Positions 30,644-41,336 of a stretch of 64,000 nt of DNA are shown piece by piece. The stretch is taken from assembly GCA_031263085.1 (NCBI GenBank), contig JAISGM010000003.1, positions 1-64,000 on the forward strand, in the 5' to 3' direction. A program made the position numbers and the translations under genes. Under the pieces are notes generated by a model, which searched no databases, was not told the origin of the DNA, and saw nothing but the letters and a program-made list of their open reading frames with translations. The stretch's first letter is position 1, and each line of letters opens with the position of its first letter. This stretch comes from Coxiellaceae bacterium. GTDB taxonomy: Bacteria > Pseudomonadota > Gammaproteobacteria > UBA9339.

Positions 30644-31666
30644 ATGAAACAAAAAATATACACTTTGCAATATCTTGCTAAATTTTTACAAACTGAATTT
30701 CACGGTGATCCAGATTGTATGATAAATGGTATTGGTTCATTGATTAATGCTAGTCATGGTCAGATAAGTTTTTTGCAAAATTCTCATTATAAACGATATT
30801 TATCTACTACCAATGCTTCAGCTGTAATCATGAGATCAAAAGATCTTGATCATCAGAATTTTCATAATGTTATTTTGGTTAAAGATCCTTATTTTGCTTA
30901 TGCAAAAATTTCAATCCTCTTTGATGATACGCCAATTATGTCTTCTGGTATTCATGAAACTGCTTTAATCGGCGCAAATTGTAAAATTGGCAATAATGTT
31001 AGTATTGGACCGTATTGTGTTATTGGCAATAAAGTGATAGTAAATGATGGAGTACAAATAAATGCTAATTGTGTTATTGGCGATGAAGTGATAATTGGTG
31101 AAGGAACTAAGATATGTGCCAATGTTACGCTATATCACAAAGTAGAGCTCGGTAAACGAGTACTATTACATAGCGGTGTAGTTATAGGATCTGACGGTTT
31201 CGGTAACGCTAACGATGAAGGAGTATGGTGTAAAATTTATCAATTAGGCACAGTTATAATTGGCAATGATGTTGAAATTGGTGCAAATTCTACAATAGAT
31301 AGAGGAGCTATTGAGAATACTATTATTGACGATGGTGTAAAATTAGATAATCTTGTACAGATTGGGCATAATGTTCATATTGGAGCGCATACAGCTATTG
31401 CCGGTTGCACCGGTATCGCTGGTAGCACTGAGATAGGTAAATATTGTATGATAGGAGGGGGTGTCGGTATCAATGGACATATTAAAATAGCAGATCGTGT
31501 TATTATTACAGGTATGACAAGTGTAAGAAAATCTATTACTAAATCAGGAGGGATTTACGCATCAGCGATACCTGCGATGCAGCATCGTACATGGTGGCGA
31601 ATTATCGCTAGAATAATGCAATTAGAAGATTTAATACGTAGCTGGAAAATTTTGGAGAAGAGCTAA
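30644..31666 (+). CDS. lpxD: UDP-3-O-acylglucosamine N-acyltransferase
   Basis: Hexapeptide repeats; [44 protein letters not shown] at 30644. Confidence 0.96.
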   Translation: MKQKIYTLQYLAKFLQTEFHGDPDCMINGIGSLINASHGQISFLQNSHYKRYLSTTNASAVIMRSKDLDHQNFHNVILVKDPYFAYAKISILFDDTPIMSSGIHETALIGANCKIGNNVSIGPYCVIGNKVIVNDGVQINANCVIGDEVIIGEGTKICANVTLYHKVELGKRVLLHSGVVIGSDGFGNANDEGVWCKIYQLGTVIIGNDVEIGANSTIDRGAIENTIIDDGVKLDNLVQIGHNVHIGAHTAIAGCTGIAGSTEIGKYCMIGGGVGINGHIKIADRVIITGMTSVRKSITKSGGIYASAIPAMQHRTWWRIIARIMQLEDLIRSWKILEKS

Positions 31667-31667
31667 T

Positions 31668-32117
31668 ATGAATAATTTCAAAATCCGTGAAATAAAAGAT
31701 TGTTTACCTCATCGTTATCCGTTTTTATTGGTGGATCGAGTACTTGAATGTGAGCCTGGCAAATCAATTTTAGCTCTAAAAAATGTTACAGTTAATGAGC
31801 CCCATTTTAACGGACATTTTCCACAATCTCCAATTATGCCTGGAGTTTTAATAATTGAAGCATTAGCTCAAGCAGCCGGGCTTTTAATATTCTGTACTAC
31901 AAATACTCGTGCTGATGAAAAAACTAATTGGTACTACTTGGCTGGAATTAATAAGGCTCGTCTTAAAAGAGTTATAGAGCCAGGAGACCAATTAAAACTG
32001 TACGCTGAGATCATTAGACATAAAAAAGATTTGTGGATCTTTGATGCTAAAGCTACTGTTGGTAATGAATTAGCGTGCAGCGCAGAATTGTTATTAGTAA
32101 AAGTGATAGTTGAGTGA
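31668..32117 (+). CDS. fabZ: 3-hydroxyacyl-ACP dehydratase
   Basis: [44 protein letters not shown]. Confidence 0.97.
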   Translation: MNNFKIREIKDCLPHRYPFLLVDRVLECEPGKSILALKNVTVNEPHFNGHFPQSPIMPGVLIIEALAQAAGLLIFCTTNTRADEKTNWYYLAGINKARLKRVIEPGDQLKLYAEIIRHKKDLWIFDAKATVGNELACSAELLLVKVIVE

Positions 32118-32890
32118 TTGATCAACGCGCTAACGTAGCTAAAGAAGCTAAAATCTCCAAAGATGTTGATATTGGTCCATATGCTATTGTTGGTCCAAAT
32201 GTTGAGATCGGCGAAAGAACTTGGATAGGGCCGCATGCAATTATCGATGGTTATACTAAGATAGGAAAAAATAATCAAATTTTTCAATTTGCATCTATCG
32301 GCGCTATTCCACAAGATAGAAAATATAACGGTGAAAAATCCTATTTAGAAATAGGAGATAATAATGTTTTTCGTGAATTCTGCACTGTACATTTAGGAAC
32401 CGAAAGCGGTGGCGGTATAACTAAAATCGGTAATGATAATCTCATTATGAATTATGTTCATATTGCTCATGATTGCACCATTAGTAATAATGTCATATTT
32501 TCTAATAATGCCTCATTAGCTGGACATGTAATTGTTGATGATCACGTTATTTTGGGTGGGTTTGCTAAGGTAGCTCAATTCACGAGACTTGGTGCTTATA
32601 GTTTTTTAGTGGCTAATATTGATTTAGATAAAGATTTGTTACCTTATGTTATAGCTGGCGGTTCGGTGGATACCGCTAAATTATATGGTCTTAATCTTAT
32701 TGGTTTAAAACGTCACGGATTTTCTGAGACTATCATTCAAGTTTTGAAAGAAGCTTATAATATTATTATACGTAAAAATTTAACGACACAACAGGCTATC
32801 ACTGAATTATCAACAATGGTTATTAATTATCCAGAAATTAGGCTTTTTATTGATATGTTAAAACAAAGTGAACGGGGCATTCTGAGATAA
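32114..32890 (+). CDS. lpxA: UDP-N-acetylglucosamine acyltransferase
   Basis: Hexapeptide repeats; [37 protein letters not shown] start overlapping the fabZ stop. Confidence 0.96.
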   Translation: MIDQRANVAKEAKISKDVDIGPYAIVGPNVEIGERTWIGPHAIIDGYTKIGKNNQIFQFASIGAIPQDRKYNGEKSYLEIGDNNVFREFCTVHLGTESGGGITKIGNDNLIMNYVHIAHDCTISNNVIFSNNASLAGHVIVDDHVILGGFAKVAQFTRLGAYSFLVANIDLDKDLLPYVIAGGSVDTAKLYGLNLIGLKRHGFSETIIQVLKEAYNIIIRKNLTTQQAITELSTMVINYPEIRLFIDMLKQSERGILR

Positions 32891-34087
32891 TTAAAATATT
32901 ATAAGTTTTTTCTTTTTTGCTGAACGAGCACGTTCTTTTTTTTCAATATCAATATATTTATCGGTTATGGCGCTTGAACTATGTCCAGCATCATCACGAA
33001 CATGTTCTCGTGGTCTAGTTTTTACGTCTTCAGAAATACCAGTATGGCGCAACCAATGAACAGTCGCGATTTTTAATTCGTAAGCATTAATTTTTTTTCC
33101 ATCTTTTAACATTAATTGATAGGCTAAATCAAAACAATCTTGTATTAATTCACGAATATATCTGGAATCTGAAATTCCGCCTTGACCAATAAATTTAGGA
33201 ATTAACGGGGAATTATCAATAGATGATGGTAGGGGTGGGAGATTTAAAGTAATTCGATATTGTTTAAAAGCTTCTAACATTTCATCGGAAACTGAAATAT
33301 CTCGTTCTTTATTACCTTTACCGATTACCCTAAACCACCAATTGCTATCGTTATCCTTATGAAAGCTATTCATTTGAGGGCGCCAACGCTTAGAGGCAAC
33401 TAATTCTGAAATTCGTAAATACATTCCATATAATGCTTGTAAAATAAAAAGCGTCCTACCGTGTCGTTTAGGTTTTTCTTTGGTAATTATCTTGGCAGCT
33501 TTGACTAAATATAACCATTGAATTTGTGAAATGCGTCTAATAGGACACGAAGAAAATTGTTGCCTATGTAATAAAAAAGCTCTTTTTTGTTTAATAAGAA
33601 TAACCGGATTAACATCGATCTTGCTCTCCTCAAGCAAGAAATTATAAAAACTTCCAATAATGGCAAATATAACACGAATCGCCGCTTCAGATAAATTTTT
33701 ATTATATTTTATTCTAGTAACGAATGGGCGCCACTTTGGATTAGGCTGGCTTCTACCATTATTAATAATGAAACGAGGCACTTGATTGGGACCAACCCAT
33801 TTTTTAGGAGGTTTCAAACAAAACATAATAAATGTCTCAATGTCTTTGCGAGTATGTTTAAGGATTGATTTTCGAGCAATTAGCCATGACCATTGTAAAA
33901 ATCGTTCTATTTCTCGACGATAAGTTTTAAATGTTTCTAAGTTATTCTTATAAGACAATAAAAAATCACGAGCGTATTGATAATCTTTCTTAACAATTCC
34001 AGAATTAGGATAAAAACTGGCTGTCGGTAAACTGACATGTTCTTGAGTGTTTTTTATAGTGCTAAAAATTGCTCTAAAGTTCTTCAT
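32891..34087 (-). CDS. Tyrosine-type site-specific recombinase/integrase, longer than XerC/XerD
   Basis: 398 aa; RISELV (catalytic R), VHWLRHT (HxxR), AGHSSSAITDKY (H...Y); N-terminal SAM-like domain. Confidence 0.88.
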   Translation of the reverse strand: MKNFRAIFSTIKNTQEHVSLPTASFYPNSGIVKKDYQYARDFLLSYKNNLETFKTYRREIERFLQWSWLIARKSILKHTRKDIETFIMFCLKPPKKWVGPNQVPRFIINNGRSQPNPKWRPFVTRIKYNKNLSEAAIRVIFAIIGSFYNFLLEESKIDVNPVILIKQKRAFLLHRQQFSSCPIRRISQIQWLYLVKAAKIITKEKPKRHGRTLFILQALYGMYLRISELVASKRWRPQMNSFHKDNDSNWWFRVIGKGNKERDISVSDEMLEAFKQYRITLNLPPLPSSIDNSPLIPKFIGQGGISDSRYIRELIQDCFDLAYQLMLKDGKKINAYELKIATVHWLRHTGISEDVKTRPREHVRDDAGHSSSAITDKYIDIEKKERARSAKKKKLIIF

Positions 34088-34130
34088 ATTATGTTTAAAT
34101 TGCTTAATATAAAATACCCGGTAATAAACA

Positions 34131-34751
34131 TTACCGGGTATTACGAATCATTTCTTTGATCAATAAAAAATCGTCATAAGCTTTCCTCTTTTCAGTTGGT
34201 GCGCGTAATAAATATGCTGGATGATAAGTAATTATCAATGGGATTTGATCCCCACCGATTTTGTAAGAAAAAATATTACCACGTAAACATGTCATTGATT
34301 CTGTGGAATTTAATAAAAATTGTGCAGCGATTCTACCTACGGCAACTAGTAATTTAGGTTTAATTAGATATATTTGTTGTTGTAAATATGGAGTACAGAA
34401 CTTCACTTCTTGAGGACTAGGGTCTCTATTGTTAGGAGGGCGACATTTCAAAATATTAGTAATATAAATGTCAGTACGTTTTAGATTAATAACTTTTAAC
34501 ATCTCATTTAGTAATACCCCTGCTCTACCAACAAACGGCTCTCCCTGAAGATCTTCTTTAGCTCCTGGCGCCTCTCCAACAAACATAACCGTAGCATGCT
34601 CATTACCTACACCAAATACTACATGTGTACGAGTTTTATGTAACGAGCATAGAGTGCAATTAGTTACTTGTTTTTTTATGTCAGTTAATTTATTTCTATC
34701 CACCCAAACATCAATACCAATTTCCCGAAGATATTCTACTTGTTTACTCAC
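34131..34751 (-). CDS. Uracil-DNA glycosylase, family 4 (Fe-S)
   Basis: CTLCSLHKTRTHVVFGVGN; FVGEAPGAKEDLQGEPFVGRAG; ITYHPAYLLR. Confidence 0.94.
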   Translation of the reverse strand: MSKQVEYLREIGIDVWVDRNKLTDIKKQVTNCTLCSLHKTRTHVVFGVGNEHATVMFVGEAPGAKEDLQGEPFVGRAGVLLNEMLKVINLKRTDIYITNILKCRPPNNRDPSPQEVKFCTPYLQQQIYLIKPKLLVAVGRIAAQFLLNSTESMTCLRGNIFSYKIGGDQIPLIITYHPAYLLRAPTEKRKAYDDFLLIKEMIRNTR

Positions 34752-35865
34752 AAAAAAATTCCAATAAATTGTTTAAAAAATTTTTACCATGTTCAGTAGT
34801 AAGTATTGCATTATCTTGTAACGTAATTAATCCAAAATCCTTTGCATTTCGTAATTTCGTCATAATACTATCAATTGTAATCCCTGTTCGTTGATAAAAC
34901 AAATCGTAAGTTATTGGTTGATATAATCTTAAAGCATTTAGCATAAATTCTAGAGGTAGCTTGTTTGTCGGCACAATTTCACATTTTTCAAAAAAATCTT
35001 TAACAATAATATATTTCAGAGGATTATTTATTTTTATATATCGCTTTACTACAAAATTTTCAAATGTGAGTTTGCTATGCGCGCCACTACCAATCCCCAA
35101 ATAGTCCCCATATTGCCAATAATTCATATTGTGTTGTGATTGATCTAACTCGGATTGAGCATATGCCGAAACTTCATACTGAATTAAATTGTGCTGTAAC
35201 AAAAAATCATGACCAGCTTGTTGAATCTTCCACAGTATATTTTCTTGAGGTATTGCTAGTTTGAATTCAGATTCTAAAGTTAATTGATACCAAGAAATAT
35301 GCGATAATTTAAAATTTAAAGCGATCCTCAAGTCTTCTACAGCTTTTACACTATTCTGTTTTGGTAAGCCGAACATGATATCACAATTTATTTTAGTAAA
35401 GCCCGCTATTTTGGCAGCTTCAATTGCTTCTTTAGCTTGTTTTGAATTATGTGTTCGTTTTATTATACTTAAATTTTCATCACTAAAACTTTGACTACCT
35501 ACGGAAATACGATTGATTCCAGCTTTTTTAAATTCTTGATACAATTCTAAAGTAACAGTTCCAGGATTTACTTCTAGGGTAATTTCAATATCCGTAGCAA
35601 TATAAAAATATTTTTTTGCTTGCTCAATAATAAGAGCTACATCTTGAGGTAATAATAAGCTTGGTGTACCGCCGCCAAAATAAATACTGGATACTTTCTG
35701 TCTACGACAAATCATAGACGAATATTTTAAATCTTCTAACAGTTTAGTTACATATCTTGTAATATCGTCTTTATTGGTTAAATTCTGAGAATTGAAATCA
35801 CAATACGGGCATTTACTTATGCACCATGGGAAATGAATATAAAGAGATAATGGAATTGTTGCCAT
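34744..35865 (-). CDS. hemW: Radical SAM heme chaperone / coproporphyrinogen III oxidase-like HemW
   Basis: SLYIHFPWCISKCPYCDFNS; YFGGGTPSLL; probable start MATIPLSLYIHFPW at 35865. Confidence 0.93.
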   Translation of the reverse strand: MATIPLSLYIHFPWCISKCPYCDFNSQNLTNKDDITRYVTKLLEDLKYSSMICRRQKVSSIYFGGGTPSLLLPQDVALIIEQAKKYFYIATDIEITLEVNPGTVTLELYQEFKKAGINRISVGSQSFSDENLSIIKRTHNSKQAKEAIEAAKIAGFTKINCDIMFGLPKQNSVKAVEDLRIALNFKLSHISWYQLTLESEFKLAIPQENILWKIQQAGHDFLLQHNLIQYEVSAYAQSELDQSQHNMNYWQYGDYLGIGSGAHSKLTFENFVVKRYIKINNPLKYIIVKDFFEKCEIVPTNKLPLEFMLNALRLYQPITYDLFYQRTGITIDSIMTKLRNAKDFGLITLQDNAILTTEHGKNFLNNLLEFFCE

Positions 35866-35886
35866 CCTTTGAGGTATAATGTTCTC

Positions 35887-37311
35887 ATGATCCATATTTA
35901 TAACACTTTAACAAAACAAAAGGAGCTACTCAAACCAATTAAGCCATCGCAATTAGGGATTTATGTATGCGGGCTTACAGTTTATGATGATTGTCATATC
36001 GGTCATGGTAGACTTTTATTGTGGTTCGATGTTTTGATAAGATATTTGCGTAGTGTTGGTTATCAAGTTACCTATGTGCGAAATATAACAGATATTGATG
36101 ATAAGATTATTAAGCGCGCTCAAGAGTTAAATATCTGCTATCAAGAACTTACAGATAAGGTTATTGCTTCTGTACATCAAGATGAAGGGTTATTAAATAT
36201 CATCCCTCCAAATTTTGAACCTCGCGTCACCGAACATATTCCAGAAATCATCGCAATGATTAGTACATTAATCAATAAAGGATTTGCTTATATAACTAAA
36301 AAAGGCGATGTATATTATCAAATATCTAAGTTTCCCCAATACGGGAAATTAGCAAATCAAACTATTAACAATCTATATTCTGGTATTAGAATTGAAATTA
36401 ATGATGAGAAAAAAAATCCACTAGATTTCGTTTTATGGAAGGCAACTGAATCTGGTGAGCCATTTTGGTCATCTCCTTGGAGCAATGGCCGACCGGGATG
36501 GCATATTGAATGTTCTGCTATGGCAAAAAAGTATTTGGGTAAACATTTTGATATTCATGGTGGTGGTATTGATTTACAATTTCCTCATCATCAAAATGAA
36601 TTAGCTCAATCAGAAGCGGCTAACGGTACTACTTTTGTAAATTATTGGATGCATATTGGTTTTGTGCAATACAATCAAGAAAAAATGTCAAAATCTATCG
36701 GTAATTTCTTTACTCTAAAAGATATTTTAAGCAAAACTGCTCCAGAAGTATTCCGTTATTTTATACTTACCAGTCATTATCGAAGCCCGATAAACTTTTC
36801 TCAGAAAAATTTAAACAATGCGGAAATAGCATTACAACGTCTTTATATAATTCTACGTGATGTTGGTTGCGATGATAATGTTTTAGAGATTGACTCTACG
36901 AATCAATTCTACAAAGATTTTCATCTAGCGATGAATGATGATTTCAATACCCCTGAGGCATTATCGGTTTTATTCAATCTTGTGCGTGAAATTAATCAAT
37001 TATGCAGTATTAAGCAATTATCTAAAGCTAAAAAATTAACTACCTTGTTAAAATATTTAGGTACAACTTTGGGATTGTTTCAAAATGATCCTAAAACTTT
37101 TTTAGAATTTGGTATTGATATTGTGGTAATAGAGAATTTAATTTCTTCAAGAAACATTGCTCGTATTAATAAAGATTGGATTCTTGCCGATAGAATACGC
37201 GACAAACTGTCGGCTATGGGAATTATTTTAGAAGATACTATTAATGATACTAAATGGAGTTTAGAGGATAGATGTAAATATTTGAATTACCTTAAGAGTA
37301 ACGATGTGTGA
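35887..37311 (+). CDS. cysS: Cysteinyl-tRNA synthetase
   Basis: YVCGLTVYDDCHIGHGR; GWHIECSAM; HIGFVQYNQEKMSKSIGNF; ATG at 35887. Confidence 0.97.
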   Translation: MIHIYNTLTKQKELLKPIKPSQLGIYVCGLTVYDDCHIGHGRLLLWFDVLIRYLRSVGYQVTYVRNITDIDDKIIKRAQELNICYQELTDKVIASVHQDEGLLNIIPPNFEPRVTEHIPEIIAMISTLINKGFAYITKKGDVYYQISKFPQYGKLANQTINNLYSGIRIEINDEKKNPLDFVLWKATESGEPFWSSPWSNGRPGWHIECSAMAKKYLGKHFDIHGGGIDLQFPHHQNELAQSEAANGTTFVNYWMHIGFVQYNQEKMSKSIGNFFTLKDILSKTAPEVFRYFILTSHYRSPINFSQKNLNNAEIALQRLYIILRDVGCDDNVLEIDSTNQFYKDFHLAMNDDFNTPEALSVLFNLVREINQLCSIKQLSKAKKLTTLLKYLGTTLGLFQNDPKTFLEFGIDIVVIENLISSRNIARINKDWILADRIRDKLSAMGIILEDTINDTKWSLEDRCKYLNYLKSNDV

Positions 37312-37435
37312 TATTAGAATTCTAAAAATTATATCCATTTTAGTTTTTTAAGAATGACAATGGTTGAATGATGCTTTAATCATATTATGGTGAAGAGTTT
37401 TGGCACTTTGATAAAACAATTAGAGAATTATCTCA

Positions 37436-37882
37436 ATGCAATCACAATCAAAACAAGTGATTATTTTTACAGATGGTGCATGTCGTGGTAATCCTGGACC
37501 TGGCGGATGGGGCGCTGTCTTATATTATAATCAACATAAAAAATATTTGAAAGGAGCCGAAATATTAACAACTAATAATAGAATGGAATTAACTGCAGTA
37601 ATTAACGCCATAAAAACACTGAAACAATCTTGTTTAATTAAAATAACTACTGATTCAAAATATGTAAAAAACGGTATTACCGTATGGATGGATAAATGGA
37701 AAAGAAATGGTTGGATGACTAGTAATAAAAAACCAATAAAAAATCTAGATTTGTGGCAGGAATTAGCTAGAATTGCATCATCTCATCAGATAAATTGGTT
37801 TTGGATAAAAGGACACAGCAATCATTCTGAAAATGACTTAGCAGATGAACTTGCTAATAAAGCTATTGATGAATTGGTATAA
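37436..37882 (+). CDS. rnhA: Ribonuclease HI
   Basis: VIIFTDGACRGNPGPGGWGAVLYY; NNRMELTAVINAI; KGHSNHSENDLADELA. Confidence 0.97.
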   Translation: MQSQSKQVIIFTDGACRGNPGPGGWGAVLYYNQHKKYLKGAEILTTNNRMELTAVINAIKTLKQSCLIKITTDSKYVKNGITVWMDKWKRNGWMTSNKKPIKNLDLWQELARIASSHQINWFWIKGHSNHSENDLADELANKAIDELV

Positions 37883-37887
37883 TTATT

Positions 37888-38604
37888 ATGCGCCAAATAG
37901 TTATTGATACCGAAACCACTGGTTTAGAATTAGCAAAGGGGCATAGAATTATTGAGATAGGTGGCGTTGAATTAATTGATCGTAAATTGACTGGTAATAA
38001 TTTTCATAGATATATTAATCCTGAACGTAAGATTGAAGCAGAAGCTTTAGCTATTCATGGGATAACAAATGAATTTCTAGAAAATAAACCTGTTTTCGCC
38101 AAGATTTTACCCAATTTTTTAGAATTTATTTCTGGAGCAGAGATTATTGCTCACAATGTTAATTTCGATGTTAATTTTATTAATTACGAAATAGGACTTG
38201 TCAGTAGTAGTTATAAGTTACTAGATCATTATGTAACTATTTTTGACACTTTAACATTGGCGCGTAAAAAATTTCCAGGACAGCGTAACACTTTAGATGC
38301 TATTTGCAAGCGTTATAAAATAGACATTAGTAAACGTACAGTTCATGGTGCCTTGCTTGATGCTCAATTACTTGCTGAGGCTTATCTACTCATGACTGGT
38401 GGCCAAGAAAGTCTTTTTGATAACGACAAAAGTTACTTGATTCTAAATTCATCTGATAATGATTCGTTGATTAAAAATCAGTATAGTATCAAAAAAACGA
38501 CAACTTTAATTCCTAAAGTAACTTTAAATGAATCAACAGCGCATCGTATTTTGCTCGAAAAAATTAAAAAAGAATCAGGTAAGTGTATATGGGATCTAGA
38601 ATAA
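37888..38604 (+). CDS. dnaQ: DNA polymerase III epsilon subunit (3'-5' exonuclease)
   Basis: RQIVIDTETTGLELAKGHRIIEIGGVE; HGALLDAQLLAEAYLLMTGGQ; active-site residues present. Confidence 0.96.
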   Translation: MRQIVIDTETTGLELAKGHRIIEIGGVELIDRKLTGNNFHRYINPERKIEAEALAIHGITNEFLENKPVFAKILPNFLEFISGAEIIAHNVNFDVNFINYEIGLVSSSYKLLDHYVTIFDTLTLARKKFPGQRNTLDAICKRYKIDISKRTVHGALLDAQLLAEAYLLMTGGQESLFDNDKSYLILNSSDNDSLIKNQYSIKKTTTLIPKVTLNESTAHRILLEKIKKESGKCIWDLE

Positions 38605-41183
38605 ATCATAAAAAATATCAAGAGACATTTTTAAAAAATTATACACATTCAGCTTTTTTGATAGAAAAAGCTGAATTACAGTTTACGCTTGATCCGATAA
38701 CAACATGTGTAAAGACAAAATTATATATAAAACGTAATAAAGCACTTAAAAGCTCAACGACTTCCATTAAATTGGATGGCATTAACCTAAAATTAGAAGA
38801 AATAAAATTAAATAATAAGATATTACCAACTAGCAATTATTTGATATCATCAAGTGATTTAATCATTTTGCAAGTACCGAATAACTTTATTCTTGAAACA
38901 ACTGTTACTCTTAACCCTCAAAAAAACTTGACATGTACTGGTTTATATTTGACTAATAAAAATTTTTGTACTCAAAATGAACCTTGTGGATTTCGTCATA
39001 TTACTTACTTCATTGATCGTCCTGATGTGCTTACCAAGTTCACTACCATTATTATTGCCGATCGTAATCAATATCCAGTATTGCTTGCTAATGGCAATGT
39101 TATTTCTAAAACAAATTTAAAAAATAATTTACATCAGATTGTATGGGCCGATCCATTTCCGAAATCAGCGTACTTATTTGCTTTAGTAGCAGGTAATTTT
39201 TTTTACCTTGAGGATTATTATCTTACTAAAACTGGACGTAGAATTAAATTACGTATCTATGTTGAATCTAAATCATTAATTAAACAATGTCATCATGCAA
39301 TGATATCTTTAAAACAAGCTATGCTATGGGATGAAAAAGAATTCAATTTAGAATACGATTTGGATTTATATCAAATTGTAGCAATTAACGATTTAAATGT
39401 TAGTGCTATGGAAAATAAAGGTTTGAATGTTTTTAATACCAGTGCATTGCTTGCCTCCCCCTTAACTGCTACTGACACAGATTTTAAGAGAGTTACAGCA
39501 GTGATTGCTCACGAATACTTCCATAATTGGACAGGTAATAGAGTTACTTGTCGTGATTGGTTTCAGATTGGCCTAAAAGAGGGCTTAACAACTTTGCGCG
39601 AACAACTTTTTATGGAAGATACATATGGCCAATCGCTTAATCGAATCAATACAATAAAAATTATTTGTACCGATCAATTCTCTGAAGATTCTAGTCCCCT
39701 TTCCCATCCTATTCGTTTGCGATCATATATTGATGTTAATAATTTCTATACTACTACTATTTATTATAAAAGCGCTGAAGTAGCGAGAATGATAATAACA
39801 ATATTTGGTAACAAAATGTTTAGGAGAATTATAAAAAAATTTTTGACTAAATTTGATGGTAAAGCAGCAACTATTGAAGACTTTATAACAGTTGCTTCAA
39901 AGGTTACCAAAATTGATCTTAAGCAATTCAAGTTATGGTATGACCAATTTGGTACTCCACTTTTAAAGATAAAAGGTAATTTTAAGGATAAAATTTATTC
40001 AGTAACGTTTATTCAGGAACACCATAAAGCGCCCAAAAATTTTTATATTCCTTTGAAAATAGGTTTTTTAGACTCAAGCGGCAAGAATTTACAAGCTCAA
40101 ACTTTAATCATTAAAAACAGTAGACAGAAGTTTACGTTTAAGGGTTTTGATATTAAACCAGTACCATCATTTCTTAAAAATTTTTCTGCACCAGTAAAAA
40201 TATTTTTTTCTTATACAGATAATGAATTATTACATTTAATGCGATACGATAATGATCCAATTATTCGTTGGGAAGCGAGTCAGAAATTAATGATCAAAAC
40301 AATTCTTACTCTCTGTCAATATACCGCTATTAAGAGATTGCCCGTAATATTAATTCAAATGTTCGACATAATTATTAATAATAGAAAAATAGATCCGTCA
40401 CTAACGGCTCTCATGATGAAACTACCATCTGAAATTCAATTATTAGATATTTCACCAAAAACAACTATTGAAAGTGTTCATACTATTCGTGAATTCATAA
40501 AAAGAGAGTTAGCTAGTATATTTAAAACTAAATTACTTAATTGTTATAACGATAATTGTTCCAAGAAATCGTATAGATTCAATGCTTGTAATATAGAAAA
40601 AAGGGAATTGAAAAATACTTGCCTTTCTTATTTAATGTATTTGAATACAATTGATGTATTCACTATATGCGAACAACAAATCAAATATTCTAATAATTTA
40701 ACCGATATTTATGCTGGACTTAACTTCTTAGTTAATTCTAGACATCGCAAACGAGAACAATTTATAGATCTGTATTATAAAAAATGGTGTAATCATCCTA
40801 ATCTAATTAATAAATGGTTTATTCTTAACTCTACTATAAAGTGTTCGGGGAATTTGAGTCGCGTTAAGAAATTACTCAAACATCCTGCTTTTAGTTTAAG
40901 TAATCCGAATAATGTTTATTCATTAATTCACACTTTTTGTGAAATAAATTTAATCAATTTCCATGCGAAAGATGGTAGTAGTTATAAATTCTTGTCCGAT
41001 CAAATAATCGCTATTGATGAATTTAATCCTCAATTGGCAGCCGCGCTTACAATTTCTTTAACATATGGATGCAAATTCGATACAAAACGAAATAAGTTAA
41101 TGCAAGAACAATTGAATAAAATTAAATGTATACCTAACATTTCACCTAATGTTTATGAGATTGTCAATAAATCTATATCGTAA
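38589..41183 (+). CDS. pepN: Aminopeptidase N (M1 family)
   Basis: SAMENKGLNVFNTSALLASP; HEYFHNWTGNRVTCRDWFQIGLKEGLTTLREQ. Confidence 0.95.
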   Translation: MGSRINHKKYQETFLKNYTHSAFLIEKAELQFTLDPITTCVKTKLYIKRNKALKSSTTSIKLDGINLKLEEIKLNNKILPTSNYLISSSDLIILQVPNNFILETTVTLNPQKNLTCTGLYLTNKNFCTQNEPCGFRHITYFIDRPDVLTKFTTIIIADRNQYPVLLANGNVISKTNLKNNLHQIVWADPFPKSAYLFALVAGNFFYLEDYYLTKTGRRIKLRIYVESKSLIKQCHHAMISLKQAMLWDEKEFNLEYDLDLYQIVAINDLNVSAMENKGLNVFNTSALLASPLTATDTDFKRVTAVIAHEYFHNWTGNRVTCRDWFQIGLKEGLTTLREQLFMEDTYGQSLNRINTIKIICTDQFSEDSSPLSHPIRLRSYIDVNNFYTTTIYYKSAEVARMIITIFGNKMFRRIIKKFLTKFDGKAATIEDFITVASKVTKIDLKQFKLWYDQFGTPLLKIKGNFKDKIYSVTFIQEHHKAPKNFYIPLKIGFLDSSGKNLQAQTLIIKNSRQKFTFKGFDIKPVPSFLKNFSAPVKIFFSYTDNELLHLMRYDNDPIIRWEASQKLMIKTILTLCQYTAIKRLPVILIQMFDIIINNRKIDPSLTALMMKLPSEIQLLDISPKTTIESVHTIREFIKRELASIFKTKLLNCYNDNCSKKSYRFNACNIEKRELKNTCLSYLMYLNTIDVFTICEQQIKYSNNLTDIYAGLNFLVNSRHRKREQFIDLYYKKWCNHPNLINKWFILNSTIKCSGNLSRVKKLLKHPAFSLSNPNNVYSLIHTFCEINLINFHAKDGSSYKFLSDQIIAIDEFNPQLAAALTISLTYGCKFDTKRNKLMQEQLNKIKCIPNISPNVYEIVNKSIS

Positions 41184-41336
41184 AACTTGGATTAACCGCT
41201 AATAAGAAAACTTTCTTCTATTTTATAGAACATAATATAACATATGAATCTTCTTACTTGAAGTAATACCGAGTTAGTTGTAAAGCACAAATGCCGTATA
41301 CTTGTTTATAATAAATTTTGATGATACTTTATTCCA

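Noticed and set aside
38583-38604. Possible dnaQ-pepN translational fusion or frameshift
   Set aside because: Overlap is short and both proteins look complete; the likely pepN start is ATG 38589 within the dnaQ 3' end, a normal overlap.
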